The notes beneath the pieces were generated by a model. It had not been told where the DNA came from, did no database searches, and saw only the letters and a list, made by a program, of their open reading frames with translations. A stretch of 64,000 bases of DNA from Sporomusaceae bacterium (GTDB lineage: Bacteria; Bacillota; Negativicutes; UBA1444). The stretch covers positions 1-64,000 of the forward strand of contig JAHDPL010000029.1 in assembly GCA_018434355.1 (NCBI GenBank). The letters run 5' to 3'. Of the stretch, positions 33,487 through 41,681 are shown one piece after another (the first letter of the stretch is position 1; each line of letters opens with the position of its first letter). The position numbers and the translations under genes were made by a program.

Positions 33487-34731
33487 ATGCATTCGATACT
33501 CGTGGTCGATGATCTGGAAATGAATCGTATTCTGATCCGTAAAAATTTGTCGGCATTGCCGGATATCGATTTTCTGGAAGCGGCGGACGGCCGGCAAGCG
33601 CTGGATATCCTTCAGAGGAAAGAAATTGACTTGGTATTGCTGGACCTCGTAATGCCGGTCATGGACGGCTACGCCGTGCTGGAAATGATGCGCCGGGATG
33701 AACGGATGCGTCATATTCCGGTGGTTGTGCAGTCTCTGCTCGATGATGATGCCAGCATCATCAAGGCGCTGGAACTTGGAGCTTACGACTATTTTGTCCG
33801 TACCCCGGCCGGCAATGTTTTCCGCCGGGACCTGATGCTGAAATCCCGCAATGCGATTGCCGCCTATGCCGCTTTTAAGGCGGCGGAGCAAGAGCTGCAA
33901 GAACGAAAACAGGCCGAACAACGGTTGGCGCTCAGTCGCCGACGCGGCCAACTGGCCGACTTGTTCGGCGGTTTGATGACAGGCAGGACTGCTTACCCGC
34001 AGTTTTTCCGCCAATTGAGTTTTCAAAGCATAGAAATCACTTTTCCACTCAGAGTGTATCTGATTTCTGTCACGTCGTATGCAGGACGGGCAAAACGAGA
34101 GCTATTGGAACGACCGGCTGAGTGGCAGTCAATTGAAGATTCGTTGCTTGAATTGCTGGAAAAATGCGGGATACGTTCAGTTTGGGCGATGGAAGATTGC
34201 ATCGTCGTTCTGGGTTCCTCGCTGGAGCCGCAGAAAATGATGGCAAGTTGGCAAAGCCGATTGCTTGACGAGTTGCCGCAAATCTCGTTGGCAATGTCGG
34301 CTTCCGATCCTTGCGGCAAAGCGGCGGATTTGGCAACGGCCTATCGTCATGCCAGCGAAGCGCTTCGCTCGGCGATTCGCGTCGGTAATAACGCAGGCAT
34401 GGGATTATATGAACAGATCGGCATCGATCAGTTGCTGGCGCCGCTGGCGGACCGTCAGGACAGCGAGCAATATGTGACAAGGGCGCTGGCGCCGTTGCTC
34501 GACTATGACCGCGAACATGGCGGCGATCTGACGAGAACGCTTGAAGTATTGCTGTTTGCCGCTGATTTCAATGAAGCGGCGGAACAACTGAACATTCACC
34601 TGAAAACCTTGCAGTTTCGGCGCAAACGAATCCAGGTGATTCTGGGGTTAAATCCCGCCGACATCGAAAGTCGTCTTTATTTAGCGACAGCGTTGCGACT
34701 CAGACGATTGCGCGGTGAAATGGTTCAATGA
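33487..34731 (+). CDS. Response regulator with PucR-type DNA-binding domain
   Basis: 414 residues: REC domain (1-120; DD at 8-9, phospho-acceptor in LLDLVMPVMDG), a short coiled coil, a central region like the PucR/CdaR GGDEF-like domain, and a C-terminal PucR helix-turn-helix (NEAAEQLNIHLKTLQFRRKRIQVILGL). The conserved REC lysine is replaced by Arg (DYFVRTP). PucR-type output is unusual behind REC. Its last seven bases overlap the convergent Hpt gene. It is probably the transcriptional end of a phosphorelay fed by nearby kinases. Confidence 0.85.
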   Translation: MHSILVVDDLEMNRILIRKNLSALPDIDFLEAADGRQALDILQRKEIDLVLLDLVMPVMDGYAVLEMMRRDERMRHIPVVVQSLLDDDASIIKALELGAYDYFVRTPAGNVFRRDLMLKSRNAIAAYAAFKAAEQELQERKQAEQRLALSRRRGQLADLFGGLMTGRTAYPQFFRQLSFQSIEITFPLRVYLISVTSYAGRAKRELLERPAEWQSIEDSLLELLEKCGIRSVWAMEDCIVVLGSSLEPQKMMASWQSRLLDELPQISLAMSASDPCGKAADLATAYRHASEALRSAIRVGNNAGMGLYEQIGIDQLLAPLADRQDSEQYVTRALAPLLDYDREHGGDLTRTLEVLLFAADFNEAAEQLNIHLKTLQFRRKRIQVILGLNPADIESRLYLATALRLRRLRGEMVQ

Positions 34732-35075
34732 AGCCTCGCCAGCAGCTTGGACAATTCGTCAAACTCCTGAGCGAGAGCGTCAGTAAGCGATAACAACGTT
34801 GAAGGGGAGGCGCCTTCTTTGGCCAGCTTTTCGATTCCGGCCGCTATTTTGCGCAGATTTGCCGCGCCTAGCTGCGTGGCCATTCCTTTTAGCGAATGCG
34901 CGGCAAAAAGCACCTGCGGCGAATTTGCGGATAGGCAGGCATTACGCAGGTTTTCAAGGTGTTCGGGATACTGTGACAGAAACGCGGAAACCACCACGGT
35001 CATGATTTCCTGGTCGCCGCTGGTAAGCTGTCGTAATACTTCGGGGTCAAAGCGTTCGATTTTTTCGTCGTGCAT
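34725..35075 (-). CDS. Histidine phosphotransfer (Hpt) protein
   Basis: 116 residues, one Hpt four-helix bundle. The phosphorylated histidine is in AAHSLKGMATQLGA, with the usual preceding FLSQYPEHLENLRNA helix. It has no kinase domain of its own and should relay phosphate between a hybrid kinase and a REC protein, most simply from the hybrid kinases encoded just downstream to the REC-PucR regulator. It is transcribed opposite to its neighbours. Confidence 0.9.
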   Translation of the reverse strand: MHDEKIERFDPEVLRQLTSGDQEIMTVVVSAFLSQYPEHLENLRNACLSANSPQVLFAAHSLKGMATQLGAANLRKIAAGIEKLAKEGASPSTLLSLTDALAQEFDELSKLLARLH

Positions 35076-35118
35076 GGAATCAACCTCCTGCAGTACTACA
35101 CTACATCCAATTGGATAT

Positions 35119-35161
35119 CCCCGTCAACTTGCCTGTCGCAGATAAGTTGACGGGGTTTTTT
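35119..35161 (+). terminator. Intrinsic terminator on the plus strand, upstream of the kinase operon
   Basis: CCCCGTCAACTT and AAGTTGACGGGG form a perfect 12-base stem followed by six T. No plus-strand gene lies between it and the REC-PucR gene, so it seems to end that gene's transcript after it has run antisense through the hpt gene. Confidence 0.85.
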
Positions 35162-35256
35162 GCTTGGTTTATTTGTCTATGACAGGAAATCGACAAGCCT
35201 GCAAATGAGACGATAGTATATAATAAGAATTTTCTTTTTAAAAAGGAGCGCTGTCG

Positions 35257-38200
35257 GTGCAATCTTTGCTGCATCCGTTGTTGGCGGGAGAATCCTTGTT
35301 ACGCAACCTGAATAAACTCATCGTGGTATTTAGCGTGTCCTTGCTCTGCCTGATATGGACAGGAGTTTATTATCAGCTCGACAATGAACGGCAGGCGGAA
35401 CTGCGAAGCGCAATCCGCGACACTGCCAACATGGCCCGAGCGTTTGAAGAGCACACCCTGCGTACGATCAACAGCGCCGATCAGGCTGCTCTGTTCCTAA
35501 AATACCAATATGAGCAGGAAGGCCGGGAAATGGACATCCCACGCTATGTGCGCGAGGGCCGGTTTGCCAATCTGCCTTTCGTATTGCTGGGGGTCATTGA
35601 CGAACATGGTCAATTCGCAGTCAGCAACCAAGTTCCCTTTGTTCCCTCGAACCTGAAGGATCGTGAACACTTCCAGGTTCATCTGGGAGTGGACAAGGGT
35701 GATTTGTTCATCAGTAAACCAGTACTTGGGCGTTCTTCGGGCAAGTGGTCGATTCAGATGACCCGGCGGGCCAATAAACCGGACGGATCGCTGGCTGGCG
35801 TTGTAGTCGTTTCGGTCGACCCATTCTATTTTACGGAATTTTACCGCCAGGTTGACATGGGGAAAAACTCGATTGTGACCTTGGTGGGGCTTGACGGCAT
35901 TGTGCGGGCCCGTCAGGCAGGCGAAAATTCGGCGGTCGGGCAGGACCTGCGAACTGCTTCCCTGATGCGGGACATCGCCGCAGGTAGACGTGCCGGCAGT
36001 TTTACTGAAGTCAGCATGGTGGATGGAGTCAAGCGGATTCACAGTTATCGCGCGATGGCCAAATACCCGCTGGCGGTCGTGGTGGGAGTCGATGAGGCGG
36101 AAGTTCTGGGACGACTGAACGAGCGAGCGGAAGATTATTTTTGGGCTGCCGGGCTGGTATCGCTGGTCATTTGCATTTTTAGCGCCTGGTTGCTGCGCTT
36201 GACAAGGCAACAGCAAAGAGTCGCCGAGGAAAGAAAACAGCAGAACCGGTTCCAAAAGATGATCGCCGATATTTCACTGGATTTTATCAATACCTCGGCC
36301 GAAACGGTCGATGAAAAAATCAACCGAACCTTGCAGGCGGTCAGTGAGTTTTTTAAAGTCGAACGCAGTTATTTCCTGTCATCGATGCCCGAGCAAGCCC
36401 GAGCCAGTATGACTCATGAATGGTGCGCCGCCGGGATTGCATCCCGCTTGGCGGAAACCCAGAATTGCCGAATCGATTACCAGATCATCGGCGAAGAGCG
36501 CCTGGCTGCGATCCGGGACGGCGAGATCGTTCATCTACGGGATGAGGAAAATCCGTTGACGCAATGCGATGCCGCCGTATGCCAAATGCAACCCGATCCG
36601 AAAATCAATCATCTGTTGATACCGATACGTGTCAACAACCGGATTGCCGGGCTGTGGGGCTTTCAGTCGACGAAGCAGCCGATCCAATGGCAAGAAGAGC
36701 AGCTGGCCCTGCTACGTATTGTTGCCAATACTTTGTCCGAAGTGCTGGCAAAGCGAGGATTGGAAAGTGAAATCATCCAGGCCAAGGAAAAGGCGGAAAT
36801 GGCGAATATGGCAAAAAGCCAATTTCTGGCGAACATGAGCCATGAAATCCGCACGCCGATGAATGGTATCCTCGGATTTCTGCAATTGCTGGAAACTACG
36901 CCGCTGGCTGCGGACCAAGCCGAATTTGTCCATCACATCAAACTGTCTTCCAATATCTTGCGCAACCTGATCAATGATGTGTTGGACCTGTCGAAAATTG
37001 AGGCAAAAAAGATGGAACTGGAACAGCGACCGTTTCAGCTGCACAGTGTTGTTGAGGACATTTTGGCGCCGTTTACGCTCAGTGCATATGAGAAAAAGTT
37101 GGGACTTCATTTATTCATTGCGGCGAATACGCCGGAGCAGGTTGTCGGCGATTCGGTTCGATTACAGCAGGCATTGTCAAACCTGCTCAGCAATGCATTG
37201 AAGTTTACCAGCGAGGGCGAGGTTCAGCTTGAGGTGTCGCTGGTTGGCGAAACAGAAAGCGAGTATCAGGTAGGCTTTGTTGTCAAAGACAGCGGGATCG
37301 GGATGTCCGAGGCCTCATTGGCGGGTGTTTTCAAACCATTTACTCAGGCCGATAACAGCACGACCCGCAAATATGGCGGTACCGGGCTGGGATTATCGAT
37401 TACCAAGTCGATTATTGAAATGATGCGCGGCGAAATAATGGCGGAAAGCTGCGAAGGCGGCGGTAGCGTTTTTCGCTTCACTATATTTCTTGGCAAGACT
37501 TCCGTGTCAACTCCGGCAACAACGGTTGCAGCGCAAGCCTTGCTTGGGCAACGCATTTTGGTTGTCGAACCAAATCCGGTTTGTCGCAATATCATCAAAG
37601 CATATCTGGCGGAAATAGGAATTGAAGTTGATTTTCTTGCCGATGGCGCGCAAACGATCGCTTTGTTCATGAACAGCCCGTCTATGCCAAAATATGCTGC
37701 AGTGCTGGTTGACTATACCTTGCCGGATATGAAGGCCTGGGATCTGGTGTCGGTGATCCGGTTGGCCGGGTTGGATCCAACAGTGCCATTGCTGTTGCTG
37801 GTTCCCGGTGTATTGAAACTGCAGGAGAAACAAGAGTCCCATCTTGGCGAGGTCAGTGGATTTATCGACACTCCCCTGCACAAACGTGAACTGTGGATGG
37901 CGCTGGAACAAGCGTTGGCCCACGCGGTCCATAGCGGCGGCGTTAGCCCAATGCCGGTTGAACAAAATGCTGATGACCGGAGGACCTTGGCAGCAACAAA
38001 GAACAAAGTGCTGGTTGTCGAAGATAATGAAATCAATTATAAGTACCTGAACAACGTGCTGAAACGCAATGGGCTGGTGAGCGACTGGGCGATCAACGGA
38101 ATCGAAGCGCTGCAGTTGGTCGGACAGAATGACTATTCACTGATCTGGATGGACTGTCAAATGCCGGTGATGGACGGTTTCGAGGCGACGCGCCGGATCC

Positions 38201-39282
38201 GTCAACTTGAAGCAGGCAGGCAGAATACGCCGATTATCGCCTTGACGGCCTATTCGCTGGCCGGCGATGAGGAAAAGTGTCTGAAAGCCGGCATGGACGG
38301 GTATATCCGGAAACCTTTCGAGGTTAGCCAAATCCTTGATATTCTGCGGAAATACGCATTGCTTGACGCAGACGCTGCTGCCGAAAATCAGGAGACTAGA
38401 CCGCGTTATAAGTTGCTGGTTGTCGACGACACGCAGATGAACACCCTGCTGCTATGTAAAGCACTGGAAACGGAATACCTGGTGCGTGTCGCCCATAGCG
38501 GGCGTGAGGCTTTGGAACTGCTGCAGACGGAATCGTTGCCGGACCTGATTATCCTGGACATCATGATGCCGGAAATGAATGGCTATGAAGTCTGCAACGC
38601 ACTGAAGGGCAATCCGGAAACCAGCGCCATTCCAGTAATTTTCCTTTCGGCGATGGAGAGCGAACAGGAGCAGATCCATGGCATGCAGCTCGGTGCGGTC
38701 GATTTCATCGCCAAACCTTTTAGCCTGCCGGGGATCAAAGCCACGATCAAGCATCATTTGCCTGCACAGCCAGGGGCGACCAACAATCTTGCCGACATCT
38801 GGCAGGATGAACTCACTCGCATAATAAACCGCAGGCGTTTCACCGAACTGTTGGAAGTGGAACTCGTGGGTGCTAAAGCGGCAGAACGACCTTTGTCAGT
38901 CCTGTTTTTCGACATCGACTGTTTCAAAAACTATAATGCTGCCTACGGAAATCTGGCCGGCGACAACTGCCTTTGGAAAATCGCCCAGGTTTTGCAAAAG
39001 AATCTGCCGCGGCAACGCGATGCACTTGCCCGTTGGGGCGGTGACAAATTTGCCTGCTTGTTGCCGGATACCGACCGGCGGCACGCGGTACTGATCGGCG
39101 AACAATTGTGCAAATCGGTTGAAATGATGGCGATAACGCATGAATCATCTTCGGTGGCGGAAGTGGTCACCGTGTCGGTCGGGGTGGCGACCTGGCAATC
39201 AGGCGACGCGTCAACCGGCGAAGCATTGATGGAGGCTGCCGCAAAAGCGCTGGCGGACTCGCGGGGAGGTTGTTATGGATAA
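35257..39282 (+). CDS. Hybrid sensor kinase: dCache-GAF-HisKA-HATPase-REC3-degenerate GGDEF
   Basis: 1341 residues. TM about 20-40 and 292-312 flank an extracellular dCache sensor; then a GAF-like domain (330-490), HisKA (SHEIRTPMNGI, His about 528), HATPase (NALKFT, DSGIGM, GGTGLGLSI), a REC-like domain with DYTLPDM, a REC with WMDCQMPVMDG and KPF, a REC with LDIMMPEMNG and KPF, and a C-terminal GGDEF domain reading RWGGDKF. The E-to-K change should impair cyclase activity, but the I-site RQRD five residues upstream is kept, so this end may sense c-di-GMP. GTG start with AAGGAG. First gene of a five-gene operon. Confidence 0.88.
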   Translation: MQSLLHPLLAGESLLRNLNKLIVVFSVSLLCLIWTGVYYQLDNERQAELRSAIRDTANMARAFEEHTLRTINSADQAALFLKYQYEQEGREMDIPRYVREGRFANLPFVLLGVIDEHGQFAVSNQVPFVPSNLKDREHFQVHLGVDKGDLFISKPVLGRSSGKWSIQMTRRANKPDGSLAGVVVVSVDPFYFTEFYRQVDMGKNSIVTLVGLDGIVRARQAGENSAVGQDLRTASLMRDIAAGRRAGSFTEVSMVDGVKRIHSYRAMAKYPLAVVVGVDEAEVLGRLNERAEDYFWAAGLVSLVICIFSAWLLRLTRQQQRVAEERKQQNRFQKMIADISLDFINTSAETVDEKINRTLQAVSEFFKVERSYFLSSMPEQARASMTHEWCAAGIASRLAETQNCRIDYQIIGEERLAAIRDGEIVHLRDEENPLTQCDAAVCQMQPDPKINHLLIPIRVNNRIAGLWGFQSTKQPIQWQEEQLALLRIVANTLSEVLAKRGLESEIIQAKEKAEMANMAKSQFLANMSHEIRTPMNGILGFLQLLETTPLAADQAEFVHHIKLSSNILRNLINDVLDLSKIEAKKMELEQRPFQLHSVVEDILAPFTLSAYEKKLGLHLFIAANTPEQVVGDSVRLQQALSNLLSNALKFTSEGEVQLEVSLVGETESEYQVGFVVKDSGIGMSEASLAGVFKPFTQADNSTTRKYGGTGLGLSITKSIIEMMRGEIMAESCEGGGSVFRFTIFLGKTSVSTPATTVAAQALLGQRILVVEPNPVCRNIIKAYLAEIGIEVDFLADGAQTIALFMNSPSMPKYAAVLVDYTLPDMKAWDLVSVIRLAGLDPTVPLLLLVPGVLKLQEKQESHLGEVSGFIDTPLHKRELWMALEQALAHAVHSGGVSPMPVEQNADDRRTLAATKNKVLVVEDNEINYKYLNNVLKRNGLVSDWAINGIEALQLVGQNDYSLIWMDCQMPVMDGFEATRRIRQLEAGRQNTPIIALTAYSLAGDEEKCLKAGMDGYIRKPFEVSQILDILRKYALLDADAAAENQETRPRYKLLVVDDTQMNTLLLCKALETEYLVRVAHSGREALELLQTESLPDLIILDIMMPEMNGYEVCNALKGNPETSAIPVIFLSAMESEQEQIHGMQLGAVDFIAKPFSLPGIKATIKHHLPAQPGATNNLADIWQDELTRIINRRRFTELLEVELVGAKAAERPLSVLFFDIDCFKNYNAAYGNLAGDNCLWKIAQVLQKNLPRQRDALARWGGDKFACLLPDTDRRHAVLIGEQLCKSVEMMAITHESSSVAEVVTVSVGVATWQSGDASTGEALMEAAAKALADSRGGCYG

Positions 39283-40396
39283 ACCAACGATTTTAATCGT
39301 CGATGATGAACCGATCAATCTTTCCATGCTGAAGAACCTGTTGGCGGACCGATATCAGGTCAGAGCCTGCAAACGAGGCGAAGACGCCGTACGTGCGGTC
39401 AATGTCGAGCCGCGCCCCGATCTGGTGCTGCTCGATATCATGATGCCGGACATAGACGGATTTGAGGTGCTGGCGCGAATCAAACAGGAGCCGAAGAATC
39501 GGGCGATTCCGGTCATCTTCGTGTCGGCTCTCGATGGAACGATCGATGAGGAAAAAGGCTTTCAACTGGGGGCGGTGGATTATATTACGAAGCCATTCCG
39601 TTCAGCCATTGTGTTGGAACGGGTTCGGGTTCACCTGGAACTCAAACGGGCACGGGACATTCTAAAAGACCAGAACGAATGGCTGGAGGCCGAGGTTGGC
39701 CGCAGGCTCAAGGAAAATCAGCTGATTCAGGATCTTACGCTGACTGTGATTACCGAACTGGCAGACACGCGCGATGCGGAAACGGCCCATCACATCCTGC
39801 GAACCCGTAGCTATGTGGAGATACTGGGCCGATGTTTGCAACTGCAGTCGCCGTATGCAAACGAGTTGACCGAAGCATACCTGAACAATATTGTCAAAGC
39901 ATCGCCATTGCATGATATTGGCAAGATCGGCATTCCCGACTCGATTCTGCTGAAACCGGGCAGACTCACCGAGGCGGAATTCGAAATCATGAAGCGCCAT
40001 TGCAGCATAGGTGGACAAGCGATCCGCAGCGCGATCGACAAGGCTTTGGCGATGAACCGCAGCAATCTGGAAGCAGAAAAACCAATGTCGTTGCAGTTTC
40101 TCGAAGTCGCCAAAACGATTGCCGACCATCATCATGAAAAATGGGATGGCAGCGGATATCCGCAAGGGCTCAAAGGGTCGGCAATACCGCTGCCGGCCAG
40201 GTTGATGGCGCTGGCCGATGTATTTGACGCGTTGACGACACCGCGGGTTTACAAACGAGCTTGGTCTATGCTAGAGACCGTTGACTATGTGAGACAGCAA
40301 AGCGGTTTGCATTTCGACCCGGATGTGGTAGAGGCGTTTGTAAGCGAGCAGGCGGCATTTGCCGAAGTGATGGCGCGGATGGCGGACCGGCGGTAG
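39275..40396 (+). CDS. REC-HD-GYP c-di-GMP phosphodiesterase (RpfG type)
   Basis: 373 residues: REC (1-120; LLDIMMPDIDG, KPF), a linker helix and an intact HD-GYP domain (HDIGKIGIPDSILLKPGRLTEAE, HHHEKWDGSGYPQGL, ALADVFDALTTPRVYK). HD-GYP enzymes hydrolyse c-di-GMP to pGpG or GMP, and here activity should respond to REC phosphorylation. The ATG lies eight bases inside the end of the kinase gene with a GGGAGG RBS, so kinase and phosphodiesterase are made together and likely form a pair, as RpfC-RpfG do. Confidence 0.93.
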   Translation: MDKPTILIVDDEPINLSMLKNLLADRYQVRACKRGEDAVRAVNVEPRPDLVLLDIMMPDIDGFEVLARIKQEPKNRAIPVIFVSALDGTIDEEKGFQLGAVDYITKPFRSAIVLERVRVHLELKRARDILKDQNEWLEAEVGRRLKENQLIQDLTLTVITELADTRDAETAHHILRTRSYVEILGRCLQLQSPYANELTEAYLNNIVKASPLHDIGKIGIPDSILLKPGRLTEAEFEIMKRHCSIGGQAIRSAIDKALAMNRSNLEAEKPMSLQFLEVAKTIADHHHEKWDGSGYPQGLKGSAIPLPARLMALADVFDALTTPRVYKRAWSMLETVDYVRQQSGLHFDPDVVEAFVSEQAAFAEVMARMADRR

Positions 40397-40444
40397 TCGG
40401 TTTGCCTTGAGGGTACATTGCGTGCTGAAAGGATGGATTTAGCC

Positions 40445-41632
40445 ATGGAGCCACTTGTGATGATCGTCGATGATGAACCGATCAACATCAGGGTTTTTTC
40501 CCGGATGTTGACAGAACATGGCATTCACTGCATGACAGCTCTTAGCGGTGCGGAGTGTTTGCAAAAAATTGCCGAGCGCAAGCCCGATGTGATTTTGCTT
40601 GATGCGATGATGCCGGTGATGAACGGATTTGAACTGGCCCGTCATCTTAAGGAAAATCCCGAAACCAATTTCATTCCGCTGGTGATGGTGACGGCGCTTA
40701 CCGACCTGGAGGCGCGAATTCGTGCACTGGATGCCGGTGTGGATGATTTTCTGAGCAAGCCGGTGGATTATGCGGAACTATTGGCACGAGTCAACGCTTC
40801 CTTCAAAGTGAAGCAGTATCACGACGAAATCATACGCCAGAAACGGGAAAAAGAAGAATTACTGAACAAAACCCTCAAAGGAACGATCCGATTGTTGGTG
40901 GAAATTCTGGCCTTGACCAATCCGGCCGGGTTCAGTCAGTGTTCGCGACTGGTGCCGCTCACTAGGAAACTGGCGCAATATATGATGGCGGAAGACGCCT
41001 GGCAGGCGGAGATGGCAATGATGTTGTCGCCGATTGTCGAAATCATGATTCCGCCAGCCTTGGTCGATAAAATGCGGCGAGGCGATCAGTTGGAACCTGA
41101 CGAACAAAAAATGTATGGCTCCCGAACAAAACAGGGGATCAAGCTGCTGGGTGACATTCCGCATCTGCAGGACATCGCCCGGGCGCTGGCGTATCGGCAC
41201 AAAAACTTTGACGGCAGCGGCATGCCGACAGACCGTGTCAGCGGCAACGAGATTCCGGTCGCAGCCCGGATTGCCAAGGCGGTTTTTGATTATGACCGGT
41301 TGTCGGTTCAATATCCAAGCGCCGATGTCGTGGCAATGATGAGACAGAGCGAGGGAAAATACGACTTGAACATCTTGGCGCTGATCGAAGACCTGCGGCG
41401 TGTGGTTGTGCCGGATTCCTTGATTAGGGAGGTGGCGGTCGCCAGTCTGACGCCGGGAATGATTCTGGCCCAGGATGTGACCGATAGTGGCGGGCGACTG
41501 TTGATCGGCAAGGGAGTGGAAGTGACCGAACTGCTGAAACTACGGCTGCATTATCTGGCGGCGGCAGGCACGATCCGCAGCGGGGTCCGCGCTTATGAAG
41601 GCGGATTCGTCATGGAAAAGTCGTCGGGATAA
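40445..41632 (+). CDS. Response regulator with degenerate HD-GYP domain
   Basis: About 395 residues: REC (1-120; LLDAMMPVMNG, SKPVDY), a linker, then an HD-GYP-like domain in which the metal-binding HD is missing: where HDIGKIGIPD is expected the sequence reads SPIVEIMIPPALVDK. The later YRHKNFDGSGMP stretch is kept. A C-terminal tail has the LTPGMILAQDVTDSGGRLLIGKG motif, like the 62-residue protein at 10.3 kb. It should not hydrolyse c-di-GMP and may be a binding or regulatory partner. ATG 40445 is chosen; 40433 overlaps the RBS. Confidence 0.82.
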   Translation: MEPLVMIVDDEPINIRVFSRMLTEHGIHCMTALSGAECLQKIAERKPDVILLDAMMPVMNGFELARHLKENPETNFIPLVMVTALTDLEARIRALDAGVDDFLSKPVDYAELLARVNASFKVKQYHDEIIRQKREKEELLNKTLKGTIRLLVEILALTNPAGFSQCSRLVPLTRKLAQYMMAEDAWQAEMAMMLSPIVEIMIPPALVDKMRRGDQLEPDEQKMYGSRTKQGIKLLGDIPHLQDIARALAYRHKNFDGSGMPTDRVSGNEIPVAARIAKAVFDYDRLSVQYPSADVVAMMRQSEGKYDLNILALIEDLRRVVVPDSLIREVAVASLTPGMILAQDVTDSGGRLLIGKGVEVTELLKLRLHYLAAAGTIRSGVRAYEGGFVMEKSSG

Positions 41633-41681
41633 GCACAGTTGCTATTAGTATTGAAATAAAAGTCGTCTTGGAGGAATCGTG

